Shown: positions 43,503-52,797 of the stretch, in pieces
Position numbering within the stretch: the first letter of the stretch is position 1
Layout of the letters: the number at the start of each line of letters is the position of its first letter
Origin: Verrucosispora sp. NA02020
Lineage (GTDB): Bacteria > Actinomycetota > Actinomycetes > Mycobacteriales > Micromonosporaceae
DNA length: 64,000 bases
Direction of reading: 5' to 3'
Assembly (NCBI RefSeq): GCF_013364215.1
Contig: NZ_CP054923.1
Location: 7,130,001-7,194,000 of the forward strand
Translations under genes and position numbers: made by a program
The notes under the pieces: model-generated
What the model saw: only the letters and a program-made list of their open reading frames with translations
Database searches by the model: none
What the model was told of the DNA's origin: nothing

Positions 43503-43627
43503 CGGACCAGCAGCCTATCGGTCCAGATCGGCATCTCATCCGCCGGGCGCGGGTAACCGGCCGGGGTTGACTAAGGTCTGTGGCGTGGGGGCCGGTACGG
43601 CTCCGGCGTACCCCTGGGAGGCACAGC

Positions 43628-45379
43628 ATGAGCGGCGGGCTCTACCGCAGCGCGAACGCCGCGCAGGGCGGCGCGCCCGGCGGTCGGCCGGACGACGGTG
43701 CCACGTTCATCTCCGCCGACCCGCTGAACCAGCCGGCCGTCGAGTCGGTCGCGCCCCCCCAGGAGCAGGTCGGCGAGGCCAGCGCCGCCACCAACAGCGC
43801 GGTCATGGCGATCGGCAGCCTGGTCAGCCGGGGTACGGGATTCCTCCGCAACCTGGTCATCGGCGCGGCGCTCGGCGGGGCGCTGGTGGGCGACGCCTAC
43901 ACCACCGCGCAGATCCTGCCGGGAATGGTCTACGAGTTCCTGCTCGGCGGCATCCTGACCAGCGTGCTGATCCCGGTGCTGGTACGCCGGCGCAAGGCGG
44001 ACAGCGACGGCGGCCAAGCGTACACCCAACGGCTGTTGACCCTGGCGCTGCTGGCCCTCGGTGCCGCCGCCCTGCTCGCGGTCGCCCTCGCCGTACCGCT
44101 GACCTGGCTCTACGGTGCCAGCGAGTCCGCGCCCGGCTACTCCGGCCTGGTCACCGGGCTGGCCCGGCTCATGCTGCCGATGATCTTCTTCTCCGGCCTG
44201 AGCGCACTGATCAGCGCCGTGCTCAACACCCGGGGCCACTTCGCCGCACCGATGTGGGCACCGATCCTGAACAACCTGGTGGTCATCGGCACCGCCGGCC
44301 TCTACATCGGGATCTTCGGCGCCGAGATCGTCGGCCCGGACGACATGACCACCGGCCGGGTCCTGCTGATCGGTGGCGGCACCCTGCTCGGCGTCGCCGT
44401 CCAGGTCGCCGGCCTGATGCCGGCGCTGCGCAAGGTCGGTTTCCGATGGAAGCTCCGCTTCGACTTCCGCAAGCTCGGGCTCGCCGAACTGGGCCGGCTC
44501 GGGGCGTGGATGATCTGCTACGTCGCGGTCAGCCAGATCGGCCTGATCGTGCTGTTCAACCTGTTGAACCGCGCCGGCAAGGAGAACTCCGCCGGTCCGC
44601 TGATCTACAACAACGTGTTCCTGCTGTTGATGACCGCGCACGGCATCATCGCCGTATCGATCATCACGGCGCTGATGCCCCGGATGAGCGCCGCTGCCGC
44701 CGACGGCCGGTACGCCGACCTCGCCGCGGACCTGTCCCGGGGCACCCGCACCGTCTCGGCGGTGCTCGCGCCGATCGCGGTCTGCTACGCCGTGCTCGCC
44801 ACCCCGATCGCGTTCACCCTGTTCCGATGGGGCGCGTTCGACGAGGACAACGCCACCGCGACGTCCCTGGTGCTGCTCGCCGCCGCGCTGGCCCTGGTGC
44901 CGTTCGCGATCAGCCAGCTCTTCACCTTCGCCTTCTACGCACTCCCCGACACCCGCACCCCGGCGCTGATCAACATTCCGGTGGTGGCGCTGCGGATCGG
45001 CGTACAGATCGCGCTGTTCCTGATCTTCTCGGCGAGCTTCGCGGGCGCCGGGATGATGATCGGCAACACCGTCTCCTACCTGGCCGCCGCCATCATCTCC
45101 GCGTGGCTGCTGCGGCCCCGGGTGGGGCGGATCGGGCTGGGCGCGATCCTGCGAACCCTCGGCCGGGTGGCGGTCGCGGCGGTGGGAGCAGCGGTGGCCG
45201 GCCTGCTGGTGGTCGCGCTGCTACCGGGAGGCGACACGCCGACTCGGCTGGAGGCCGTCGTGCAACTCGTGGTGGGTGGCGCAGTTATCGGCGGTACCTA
45301 TCTCGGGCTGGCCACGGTGCTGCGCATCTCCGAGATCACCGAAGTGCTGGGGATGGTCCGCAGGCGTCTCGGGCGGTGA
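43628..45379 (+). CDS. murJ: Lipid II flippase MurJ (MviN family)
   Basis: This 583-residue membrane protein moves lipid II across the membrane. About 14 hydrophobic segments follow a 60-residue disordered N-terminus. Family features are SLVSRGTGFLRNLVIGAALG, LPGMVYEFLLGGILTSVLIP and the charged loop RRKADSDGG. In mycobacteria the homologous protein carries a fused pseudokinase and extracellular domain; here the chain ends right after the membrane part and those domains are in the next gene. The ATG at 43628 follows GGGAGG; an extension to 43580 is rejected. Confidence 0.95.
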   Translation: MSGGLYRSANAAQGGAPGGRPDDGATFISADPLNQPAVESVAPPQEQVGEASAATNSAVMAIGSLVSRGTGFLRNLVIGAALGGALVGDAYTTAQILPGMVYEFLLGGILTSVLIPVLVRRRKADSDGGQAYTQRLLTLALLALGAAALLAVALAVPLTWLYGASESAPGYSGLVTGLARLMLPMIFFSGLSALISAVLNTRGHFAAPMWAPILNNLVVIGTAGLYIGIFGAEIVGPDDMTTGRVLLIGGGTLLGVAVQVAGLMPALRKVGFRWKLRFDFRKLGLAELGRLGAWMICYVAVSQIGLIVLFNLLNRAGKENSAGPLIYNNVFLLLMTAHGIIAVSIITALMPRMSAAAADGRYADLAADLSRGTRTVSAVLAPIAVCYAVLATPIAFTLFRWGAFDEDNATATSLVLLAAALALVPFAISQLFTFAFYALPDTRTPALINIPVVALRIGVQIALFLIFSASFAGAGMMIGNTVSYLAAAIISAWLLRPRVGRIGLGAILRTLGRVAVAAVGAAVAGLLVVALLPGGDTPTRLEAVVQLVVGGAVIGGTYLGLATVLRISEITEVLGMVRRRLGR

Positions 45380-45822
45380 TCGCCGACGCCTGACGCCGCT
45401 GCACTGAGCGTGACCGGGGATCACCAGGCTGGGGATGCACCTGTGGATAACTCCGCGATTCGCCGCTCACCTACCGGATCGGCCTGTGGATAACCAACCG
45501 GAAGGCCGAGTATGGTCAGCCGTTCGACGGGAACCCTGTTACGTCCCACCCGCCGTCACATCCGGTACCGCCCCTGCGACAGCCGGATGCGGACGACCTC
45601 TAGATTGGCTAGTACATGTGCCGGCAACGTGACTGACATCGGTCGCAACGGGACGAGTCCGCCTGACTGCGAACTCCCCGGCCGGCAACGGCGGGAAGAT
45701 GACATGTCGGGGAGCAGGCCAACCCAGGTAAGGTCGCTCTCGACGGGTACGGCAGGACCGGCGCGCGTCACATCGCGGGACCGGTCCGTCCGGTGCCACA
45801 CGAAGGTGGAGCGGGAAGTCAG
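45380..45822. other. Spacer between murJ and pseudokinase with two DnaA boxes
   Basis: This 440-base spacer carries two exact DnaA boxes at 45442-45450 and 45485-45493, both on the minus strand as TTATCCACA. No gene was seen. It includes several CTAG sequences near 45600-45615. Confidence 0.6.
45442..45493 (-). promoter_or_regulatory. Pair of consensus DnaA boxes
   Basis: TTATCCACA on the minus strand at 45442-45450 and again at 45485-45493, 43 bases apart, in the same orientation. Both match the actinobacterial/general DnaA consensus. Confidence 0.6.
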
Positions 45823-47427
45823 ATGCCCAGCAGCGCGGGTCCATCGATCGGCACGATCACCGAGGGAGGACGGGTGACCCAGGTCGGCGAGGGTCAGGAC
45901 GCGGACGAGACCACTCCGCCGGTCATGACCTTCGGTGCTCCGACAGCCGGTGAGATCCTCGCCGAGCGGTACGAACTGGTCGAGCACATCAACAACGACA
46001 GCGCGGGCCGATTGGTCTGGCGCGGTGTCGACGTCGTGCTCCGCCGACCCGTCGCGGTCGTGATGCGCTACCCGGGTGGCGACTCCGCCACCGAGATGCT
46101 CCAGGCCGCGGTCGCCGCGAGCCGGGTCATCCACCCCAACCTGACCGGCGTCTACGACGCCATCGACGAGGCCGACCGGGCCTACGTCGTGCGCGAGTGG
46201 GTCGACGGGCGGTCCCTACGGGAACTGGTCGCGGACGGGCCGCTGGACGGCGCCCGGGCCACCGCCGTCGGCAGTGCGGTCGCCAGCGCGCTGGCCGCCG
46301 TGCACGCCACCGGCATGGTGCACGGCAACGTGCACCCCGGCACGGTGATGATCAGCGACGACGGCCGCGTGGTGCTGGCCGACGCGCGGACCGACGGTGA
46401 CGACAGCCAGGAGAGTGACGTCCGGGCGGTCGGCGGAGTCCTCTACTACGCGCTGACCGGCTACTGGCCGCACAACGAGGCGCCGCTGCGCGGTGCCACC
46501 GCCGGGCACGGTCGAGCGGCCATCCCGGACGCGGTACGCGACGCCAACGGCGTGGTGGCGGCTCCCCGTCAGGTCCGGGCCGGGGTTCCGGCCTACCTCG
46601 ACGACCTCACCACGGACCTGCTCGACGGCGGGATCGCCCCGCCCTCCTCGGACGTGCTCGCCGCCGAACTGGCCCGACTCGACGTACCCGCCGACGACGA
46701 CTACCTCGACAACAGCGGCCCACTGCGCTTCGCCGGTGAGTCCGGTGACGAGCCCTCGCCGCTGGCCGCCGCCGGCGGCCGGAAGGTGGCGCTGGGCATC
46801 GCCGGTGTGCTGGTGGTGGCTCTGGTCGGCCTGCTCGTCGGCATCAGCGCCCTCGGCGGTGACGACGACAGCCCACAGACCGACCCGGTCGCCGCGCCCA
46901 CGTCCAGCGCCGCGACGAGCGAGGAACCACCGCCGCCGGCCGCCGTGCAGGATCTCAAGATCAGCGCCGCCCGGATCATCGACCCGGACAGCAACGATCG
47001 CAGTGAGGTCCGTGACGCCGAGAAGGTCTTCGACGGCGACCGGGACCAGGGCTGGTCGACGGAGACCTACAACCGGAGCAACTTCGGCAACCTCAAGGAA
47101 GGCATGGGGGTCTGGGTCGACCTCGGCACCGAGCGGACCGTCAAGTCGGTGCAGGTCCACCTCTCCAGCACCGGCGCCTCCGCATCACTGCTCACCGGCA
47201 CCGTCCAAGCCCCCTCGACCAGCGCGGGTGACCGCCAGATCGTGGACGCGTTCAAGAACGGCCCGATCGGGCAGCCCTTCGAGGAGCACGACGGCACCAC
47301 GATGACCTTCAACGGCTTCGACGCCGACCAGAAGTACCGCTACCTCATGTTCTGGATCACCGAACTGCCGCCGAACAACGGTGGCTTCAAGGTCGGCGTC
47401 CAGGAGATCACGGTCCAGGGGTCATGA
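45823..47427 (+). CDS. Pseudokinase with membrane anchor and C-terminal discoidin-like domain
   Basis: This protein of about 534 residues has the fold of a Ser/Thr kinase but lacks catalytic residues: the VAVK lysine is replaced (RPVAVVMRY), HRD is HGN (MVHGNVHPGTVMI) and DFG is DAR. A membrane segment (ALGIAGVLVVALVGLLVGIS, about 325-344) leads to an extracytoplasmic ~170-residue domain resembling a discoidin/F5-8 type C fold (VFDGDRDQGWSTETYN ... GVWVDLGTERTVKSVQV). It matches the C-terminal half of mycobacterial MviN (Rv3910), which recruits the FHA protein FhaA when phosphorylated. The start could be GTG 45793, ATG 45823 or GTG 45874 (strong GGGAGG upstream). Confidence 0.85.
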   Translation: MPSSAGPSIGTITEGGRVTQVGEGQDADETTPPVMTFGAPTAGEILAERYELVEHINNDSAGRLVWRGVDVVLRRPVAVVMRYPGGDSATEMLQAAVAASRVIHPNLTGVYDAIDEADRAYVVREWVDGRSLRELVADGPLDGARATAVGSAVASALAAVHATGMVHGNVHPGTVMISDDGRVVLADARTDGDDSQESDVRAVGGVLYYALTGYWPHNEAPLRGATAGHGRAAIPDAVRDANGVVAAPRQVRAGVPAYLDDLTTDLLDGGIAPPSSDVLAAELARLDVPADDDYLDNSGPLRFAGESGDEPSPLAAAGGRKVALGIAGVLVVALVGLLVGISALGGDDDSPQTDPVAAPTSSAATSEEPPPPAAVQDLKISAARIIDPDSNDRSEVRDAEKVFDGDRDQGWSTETYNRSNFGNLKEGMGVWVDLGTERTVKSVQVHLSSTGASASLLTGTVQAPSTSAGDRQIVDAFKNGPIGQPFEEHDGTTMTFNGFDADQKYRYLMFWITELPPNNGGFKVGVQEITVQGS

Positions 47428-47467
47428 GCTGGTCTCCACCGGAGCGGCACGTCCAGCGGACCCGGTG

Positions 47468-48196
47468 ATGGAGGTATCCGGCCGGGACGCTGCCGGCGTA
47501 CCGCTGGACGGGGTGGTCAGCGACATCGACCTGCTCCGCGCCCACGCCGACGGTGACCGGGACGCGTTCGCCACGCTGTTCCTGCGGCACCGGGACCGGC
47601 TCTGGGCGGTCGCCCTGCGTACCCTCGGCGACCGTGAGGAGGCCGCCGACGCGCTCCAGGACGCGATGCTGTCGGCCCACCGGGCCGCGGCGCGGTTCCG
47701 GGGCGACGCCGCCGTCACCACCTGGTTGCACCGGATCGTGGTGAACGCCTGCCTCGACCGCATCCGTCGTCGGCAGGCCCACCCCACGGTGCCGCTACCC
47801 GACGGGACGCACGACCCCGACACCGGCGGCGGCGCCGGTGGCCCCGAACCGACCGCACCGGTACGCGACCACGACACCGCGATGGTCGTCCGGGAAGCCC
47901 TGGCCACCCTCCCGACCGAGCAGCGGGCTGCCCTCGTCCTGGTGGATGTGCAGGGCTACCCGGTCGCGGAGGTCGCGCGGATCCTCGGCGTCGCCGAGGG
48001 CACCGTGAAGAGCCGGTGCGCCCGAGGTCGCGCCCGGTTGGCACTCCTGCTCGGGCACCTGCGGACCGGCAGCGAACCGGCTCCCGCCGGTGCCGGTGAG
48101 GTGCCGCGAATCACCCGGGGGAACCCCGGAGCCCCGCACGGCGTCCGATCGAGGTCGGGACACCATCGTCCGGATGCCAACCAGGAGGAATCGTGA
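47468..48196 (+). CDS. sigM: ECF sigma factor, SigM-like
   Basis: This 242-residue sigma factor has region 2 (DALQDAMLSAHRAAARFRGD and WLHRIVVNACLDRIRRR) and region 4 (LPTEQRAALVLVDVQGYPVA, then GVAEGTVKSRCARGRARL). The gap between them is Gly/Pro-rich. Its place after the MurJ/pseudokinase genes and before trxB-trxA matches mycobacterial sigM, so I assign that role by synteny. The ATG at 47468 is one option; a few upstream in-frame codons have no conserved content. Its stop overlaps the start of the presumed anti-sigma gene as GTGA. Confidence 0.9.
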   Translation: MEVSGRDAAGVPLDGVVSDIDLLRAHADGDRDAFATLFLRHRDRLWAVALRTLGDREEAADALQDAMLSAHRAAARFRGDAAVTTWLHRIVVNACLDRIRRRQAHPTVPLPDGTHDPDTGGGAGGPEPTAPVRDHDTAMVVREALATLPTEQRAALVLVDVQGYPVAEVARILGVAEGTVKSRCARGRARLALLLGHLRTGSEPAPAGAGEVPRITRGNPGAPHGVRSRSGHHRPDANQEES

Positions 48197-49257
48197 GTGC
48201 CGGGGAGTTCAGCGGGGTCGACCTCGACCTGCTCGCCGATTACCTCGGCGGTGCGCTGGACGGCACCCCGCAGCAGGCCGAGGTCGCCCGCCTCGTCGAT
48301 CAGGACCCGGACTGGGCGCGGGCGCACGCCCGACTCGCCCCCGCCGTCGACGAGGTCCGGGACGAGTTGGTCGACTGGGGCGTGCCGGCGGTCGAGATGC
48401 CGCCTGCGGTCAGCGACCGGATCCTCGCCGCGCTGCGCGACGCCGACCTCCCGACCGCCGCGCTCTCGCTCGGCGTCCCCGAGGAGGACACCGACGACGC
48501 GGTGACCACGGATGTCGACGACCACGCCTCGACGAAGCCCTCGCCGGTGCCGGCCCAGCCGGTCGGCGGCACCCGACGGCCCGGCGGCAGCCCACGGCCG
48601 GGCCAGGAACGCGGCGCACCGAGCCATCCGGGTCGGCGTAGGCGCCGCTGGGCCCGGCTGGCCGGACCGGTCGCGTTGGCCGCCGCAGCGGTGGTCGGCC
48701 TCGGTGCCCTGCAACTGTCCCGGCCCGATCAGGCCGGGGACTCGACGGCCGGCACGGCCCTGAGCGATCGCGGCACCAGCCCGGCCGCGCCGCAGGCGTA
48801 CTCGGAGGACCCGGCCGGGCAGGCACCGGAGGCCGCGTCACCGGACCGTGGCGCCGCATCGGCCCCCACCCCGTTCCGGATCGGCAGTCCACCGGTCCGC
48901 AGCGGGGCCGACTACACGCCGGAGAGCCTCACCGGGCCGACGGTGATGAATGGCCCCGGGGACGGCACGGAGCCCACGTACGGCACGGAGAGCGACAACC
49001 GGCTCGCCGTACCCGGTGAACTCAGCCGGCTCGGCGACCAGGCGGCGTTGAGCGCCTGCCTGGCCGACATCGGGGTCGAGCACGGAGTCCAGCCGTTGGT
49101 CTTCGACGTCGTCGACTACGCCCGCTTCGGTGGGCTCCCGGCTCTGGTGGTGCGCTTCACCGACGCCGCCGGCGTGCAGTGGGCCTGGGTCAGCGGGCCG
49201 GAGTGCGGAATCCCAGGATCCGGCTCGGACACCCGCTACCGATCGCGGGTAGGGTGA
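48193..49257 (+). CDS. rsmA: Presumed anti-sigma factor (RsmA-like) membrane protein
   Basis: This 354-residue protein overlaps sigM (GTGA) and is placed as mycobacterial RsmA. The N-terminal ~100 residues (LDLLADYLGGALDGTPQQAE, then ARLVDQDPDWARAHARLAP) are the cytoplasmic sigma-binding part; no HxxxCxxC zinc motif is visible. A single membrane segment (VALAAAAVVGLGALQL, about 160-176) follows a basic stretch. The outside part is Gly/Pro-rich and then folded, with two cysteines (SACLADIG and GPECGIPG) that could form a disulfide. It lies next to trxB-trxA. Confidence 0.75.
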   Translation: MSAGEFSGVDLDLLADYLGGALDGTPQQAEVARLVDQDPDWARAHARLAPAVDEVRDELVDWGVPAVEMPPAVSDRILAALRDADLPTAALSLGVPEEDTDDAVTTDVDDHASTKPSPVPAQPVGGTRRPGGSPRPGQERGAPSHPGRRRRRWARLAGPVALAAAAVVGLGALQLSRPDQAGDSTAGTALSDRGTSPAAPQAYSEDPAGQAPEAASPDRGAASAPTPFRIGSPPVRSGADYTPESLTGPTVMNGPGDGTEPTYGTESDNRLAVPGELSRLGDQAALSACLADIGVEHGVQPLVFDVVDYARFGGLPALVVRFTDAAGVQWAWVSGPECGIPGSGSDTRYRSRVG

Positions 49258-49431
49258 ATCGCGGCCACTGGACGTTTGGCCGACCAAGTGACGTGACCCA
49301 CCGGATGACCGGCTCGGGAATCTCCGCTTCGTACGATGACGTTCTGCAGGTCAGATGCCGCCGCGTCGGCACTCGGTTCGGTATCGGCGGATGACGCCGG
49401 TGGCGACGCTCAACACGATTGGGAGATGGCA

Positions 49432-50382
49432 GTGGACGAGGTCCGCAACCTGATCATCATCGGCTCCGGGCCGGCCGGTTACACCGCAGCGGTCTACGCG
49501 GCACGGGCGAACCTCAAGCCGCTGGTCATCGAGGGCGTACAGTCCGGCGGCGCGTTGATGACCACCACCGAGGTGGAGAACTTCCCCGGCTTCGCGGACG
49601 GCATTCTCGGTCCCGAGCTGATGGACAACATGCGCAAGCAGGCCGAGCGGTTCGGGGCCGAGTTCCTGACCGACGACGTCACCCGGGTCGAGCTGGCCGA
49701 CACCGGCCAACCGGGCGCGGTGAGCACCGTCTGGATCGGTGAGAGCGCCTACCGCGCCTCGGCCGTCATCCTCGCCACCGGTTCCGCCTGGCGCCCGCTC
49801 GGCGTACCGGGTGAGCAGGAGTACCTGGGCCACGGCGTCTCGTCCTGCGCCACCTGTGACGGCTTCTTCTTCCGCAACCAGCACATCGTGGTCGTCGGTG
49901 GCGGCGACTCGGCGATGGAGGAGGCCAGCTTCCTGACCCGCTTCGCCGAGTCGGTCACCATCATCCACCGCCGCGACTCGTTCCGGGCCAGCAAGATCAT
50001 GGCGGAGCGCGCGCTGGGCAACGACAAGATCAAGGTCGAGTGGAACACCGTGACCGAGGAGATCCTCGGCGCGGACGGCAAGGTCACCGGGGTACGGGTA
50101 CGCAACGTGCACACCGGGGAGGCCAAGGTTCTCGACGTCACCGGCGTGTTCGTGGCGATCGGGCACGACCCGCGCAGCGAACTGTTCCGGGATCAGGTCG
50201 AGATGGACGACGAGGGCTACGTCAAGGTCCAGGCCCCCAGCACCCGGACCAGTCTCCCGGGCGTCTTCGCCGCCGGTGACCTGGTCGACCACACGTACCG
50301 GCAGGCCATCACCGCAGCCGGCACCGGCTGCGCCGCCGCGCTCGACGCGGAACGCTTCATCGCCACGCTGCCCAAGGGCTGA
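49432..50382 (+). CDS. trxB: Thioredoxin reductase
   Basis: This 316-residue flavoenzyme reduces thioredoxin with NADPH. It has FAD-binding [19 protein letters not shown], the redox centre [11 protein letters not shown] (CxxC, about residue 140), NADPH-binding [16 protein letters not shown] and the C-terminal FAD motif [16 protein letters not shown]. The GTG at 49432 is preferred: GGGAG is 6 bases upstream, whereas an ATG at 49426 abuts it. It is followed by trxA after 30 bases. Confidence 0.97.
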   Translation: MDEVRNLIIIGSGPAGYTAAVYAARANLKPLVIEGVQSGGALMTTTEVENFPGFADGILGPELMDNMRKQAERFGAEFLTDDVTRVELADTGQPGAVSTVWIGESAYRASAVILATGSAWRPLGVPGEQEYLGHGVSSCATCDGFFFRNQHIVVVGGGDSAMEEASFLTRFAESVTIIHRRDSFRASKIMAERALGNDKIKVEWNTVTEEILGADGKVTGVRVRNVHTGEAKVLDVTGVFVAIGHDPRSELFRDQVEMDDEGYVKVQAPSTRTSLPGVFAAGDLVDHTYRQAITAAGTGCAAALDAERFIATLPKG

Positions 50383-50412
50383 ACAGACACATCCCGGAGG
50401 AAGGGTCACACA

Positions 50413-50736
50413 GTGGGAGCAACCAAGTCGGTTACCGACGCTAGTTTCGCCGCAGACGTACTCAAGTCCGACAAGCCGGTCCTGGTGGATTTCTGGGCCG
50501 AGTGGTGCGCACCGTGCCGCAAGGTGTCGCCCTTGCTGGAGGAGATCGCGGGCGAGATGGGCGACCAGGTCAGCATCGTCAAGCTCAACATCGACGAGAA
50601 CCCGGAGACCGCCCGCGCCTACCGGGTGATGTCGGTGCCGACGCTCACCGTCTTCAAGAACGGCGAGCCGGTGCAGTCGATCGCGGGCGCCAAGCCCAAG
50701 GGTGAGCTGGTCAAGCTGATCGAATCGGCGCTCTGA
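50413..50736 (+). CDS. trxA: Thioredoxin
   Basis: This 107-residue thioredoxin has the active site VDFWAEWCAPCRKVSP (WCAPC, a common variant of WCGPC) and the cis-Pro motif SVPTLTVFKNG. It starts at GTG 50413 behind GGAGGAAGGG. It pairs with the adjacent reductase. A clear terminator follows. Confidence 0.97.
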   Translation: MGATKSVTDASFAADVLKSDKPVLVDFWAEWCAPCRKVSPLLEEIAGEMGDQVSIVKLNIDENPETARAYRVMSVPTLTVFKNGEPVQSIAGAKPKGELVKLIESAL

Positions 50737-50753
50737 CCCCATACAGCGCGATC

Positions 50754-50799
50754 GTCGACCCCGTCCCGGGACCTGCCCGGACGGGGTCGACGCGTTTTT
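50754..50799 (+). terminator. Rho-independent terminator after trxA
   Basis: GTCGACCCCGTC (50754-50765) pairs with GACGGGGTCGAC (50780-50791) around a 14-base loop, then GCGTTTTT. It is one of the few terminators here with a T tract. Confidence 0.9.
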
Positions 50800-50947
50800 C
50801 CCCGCCCGCACCCGCACCGAACGCCCAGCGCCTAACCTCGAACTCGGGGGCCGCCGGACGCCGGTGAGCAACCTGGGTCCCCGTCGCACTGCCACGCGTG
50901 CCGACACAGGGCCCGGTAAGCCACCGATCGTGCAGAGGGGGCCGAAC

Positions 50948-52114
50948 GTGCGTCCGATCCGTCCCGGTGACCGGGGACCCGCCGTGATCGAGATCCGAGC
51001 AGTGCTGACCAGCCTCGACCTTCTCTCCAAGGCCACCGGTCCGTTCAGCGACGAGTTCGACGCCGCCACCGAGCGGGCCGTACGGGCCTTCCAGCAGTCC
51101 CGGGGGCTCAGCGTCGACGGCCGGGTCGGAGCCGAGACCTGGCGGGCACTCGACGCGGCCCGCTGGCGCCTCGGCGCCCGCACCCTCTACCACGCCGTTC
51201 CGGTGCCGCTCACCGGCGAAGACGTCCGGTCGTTGCAGGAACGCCTGCTGGAGATGGGGTACGACACCGGCCGTGCCGACGCCATCTACGGGATCCGTAC
51301 CTCGCGGGCGGTGGCCCAGTTCCAGCGCGAGATGGGGTTGGCACCGGACGGCACGTGCGGCCCACAGACGATGGACGCGCTGCGCCGGCTCGGCCGCAAG
51401 GTGGTCGGTGGTCGCCCGCAGTGGCTACGCGAATCCGACGCGATCCGACAGTCCGGGCCCACCCTGGTCGGTCGCACCGTGGTCATCGACCCTGGGCACG
51501 GCGGCACCGACCCGGGCGTGGTGGTGCCCGACGGCCCGCTGCGCTGGACCGAGGCGGACCTGGTGCACGACCTGGCCAGCCGGCTCGAAGGTCGACTCGC
51601 CGCGTCGGGCGTACGCGTGCAGCTCACCCGGGGACCCGCGTCGGAGACCTGCCTGCCCGACATCGACCGGGCGCAACTGGCCAACTCGCTCGGTGCGGAC
51701 GTGTTCGTCTCGCTGCACGTCGACGGGCACGCCAACCCGGAGGCCGAAGGCGTCGCCACCTACCACTACGGCACCGACAACGGGGTGACGTCGGCGACCG
51801 GCGAGCGGCTGGCCGGGCTGGTCCAGCGGGAGATCGTCGCGCGTACCGGGCTGCGGGACTGCCGTACCCACGCGAAGGCGTGGGACCTGCTGCGAATCAC
51901 CCGGATGCCGGCGGTACGCGTCGAGGTCTGCTACCTCACCTCGCCGGCCGACCGGGCCCGGCTGATCGATCCCCGGTTCCGGGACCGGCTGGTCGAGGCG
52001 ATCGTGGCGGCGGTGCAACGGATGTACCTGCCGATCGAGCGGGACGTGCCGACCGGCTCGATCGACGTCAGCGAGCTGCGGGCGGCGGTCGCCGCGGGCA
52101 CCGTGGTCGACTGA
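50948..52114 (+). CDS. cwlM: CwlM-type N-acetylmuramoyl-L-alanine amidase
   Basis: This protein of about 388 residues has two peptidoglycan-binding domains (about 5-60: FDAATERAVRAFQQSRGLSV; 75-140: SLQERLLEMGYDTG, RAVAQFQREMGLAPDG) and an Amidase_3 domain (about 175-375). The zinc ligands and catalytic Glu all appear present: DPGHGG, RWTEADL, VSLHVDG and VRVEVCY. Mycobacterial CwlM, which instead controls MurA, has lost several of these. The GTG at 50948 follows GAGGGGG at 6 bases; the frame extends up to 50864. No signal peptide is seen, so it is probably cytoplasmic like its homologue. Confidence 0.88.
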   Translation: MRPIRPGDRGPAVIEIRAVLTSLDLLSKATGPFSDEFDAATERAVRAFQQSRGLSVDGRVGAETWRALDAARWRLGARTLYHAVPVPLTGEDVRSLQERLLEMGYDTGRADAIYGIRTSRAVAQFQREMGLAPDGTCGPQTMDALRRLGRKVVGGRPQWLRESDAIRQSGPTLVGRTVVIDPGHGGTDPGVVVPDGPLRWTEADLVHDLASRLEGRLAASGVRVQLTRGPASETCLPDIDRAQLANSLGADVFVSLHVDGHANPEAEGVATYHYGTDNGVTSATGERLAGLVQREIVARTGLRDCRTHAKAWDLLRITRMPAVRVEVCYLTSPADRARLIDPRFRDRLVEAIVAAVQRMYLPIERDVPTGSIDVSELRAAVAAGTVVD

Positions 52115-52131
52115 GCGGCCGGGTGCGGCCG

Positions 52132-52797
52132 TCAGCCCGCCGTGGATCGGGTCGCCGGGGCGGGCCGGACCGGCCGCAGCAGCGACTCCGGGCTCATCGA
52201 GCCGAGCAGCTTCTCCAGCGCGTACTCGACGTCGGACTTCCAACTCAACGCCGTCCGCAGTTCCAGCCGCAGGCGCGGGTAACGGGGGTGCGGCCGCACG
52301 GTCTTGAACCCCACCGAGAGGAAGAAGTCGGCGGGAGCGACACAGGCCCCCGCCGGATCGGCGGCGTCACCGAACTTGGCGTCACCGAACGCCTCGATCG
52401 CCTTGATGCCCCGCTTGGTCAGGTCGCGGGCGACCCCCTGCACCAGCATCCGGCCCAACCCGCCACCGGCGAACGCCGGCACCACGTTGGCGGTGGTCAG
52501 CAGCGCCGCGTCGGCCGACACGGGAGAGGTCGGGAAGGCCATCGAGCGCGGCACGTAGGCGGGCGGGGCGTACATGACGAAACCGGCGGGCATGCCGTCG
52601 ACGTAGATCAGCTTGCCGCAGGAACCCCACTCCAGCAGGGTCTGCGAGACCCAGGCTTCCTTCTCCAACCCCGGGTCGCCGGCGGCGCAGGCGCGATCGG
52701 CGGAAACCGGATCAAGCTCCCAGTAGACGCACTGCCGGCACGGACGGGGCAGGTCCTCCAGCGTGTCCAGGGTCAGACTGACCAGACGTCGCGACAT
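52132..52797 (-). CDS. GNAT-family acetyltransferase
   Basis: This 221-residue protein has an N-terminal ~45-residue segment with CRQCVYWELDP and a GNAT core: LIYVDGMPAGFVMYAPP, then TTANVVPAFAGGGLGRMLVQ and KRGIKAIEAFGDAKFGD. The Cys pair CRQC and later ACAAGD may bind a metal. It converges with the CwlM gene. Several actinobacteria carry a similar gene near trx/cwlM. The substrate is unknown. Confidence 0.82.
   Translation of the reverse strand: MSRRLVSLTLDTLEDLPRPCRQCVYWELDPVSADRACAAGDPGLEKEAWVSQTLLEWGSCGKLIYVDGMPAGFVMYAPPAYVPRSMAFPTSPVSADAALLTTANVVPAFAGGGLGRMLVQGVARDLTKRGIKAIEAFGDAKFGDAADPAGACVAPADFFLSVGFKTVRPHPRYPRLRLELRTALSWKSDVEYALEKLLGSMSPESLLRPVRPAPATRSTAG

Noticed and set aside
39255..45393. 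Long plus-strand ORFs opposite the subtilase and CCA-adding enzyme (39255-41783, 42691-45393)
   Set aside because: No conserved motifs and low-complexity composition; the second also runs through murJ out of frame.
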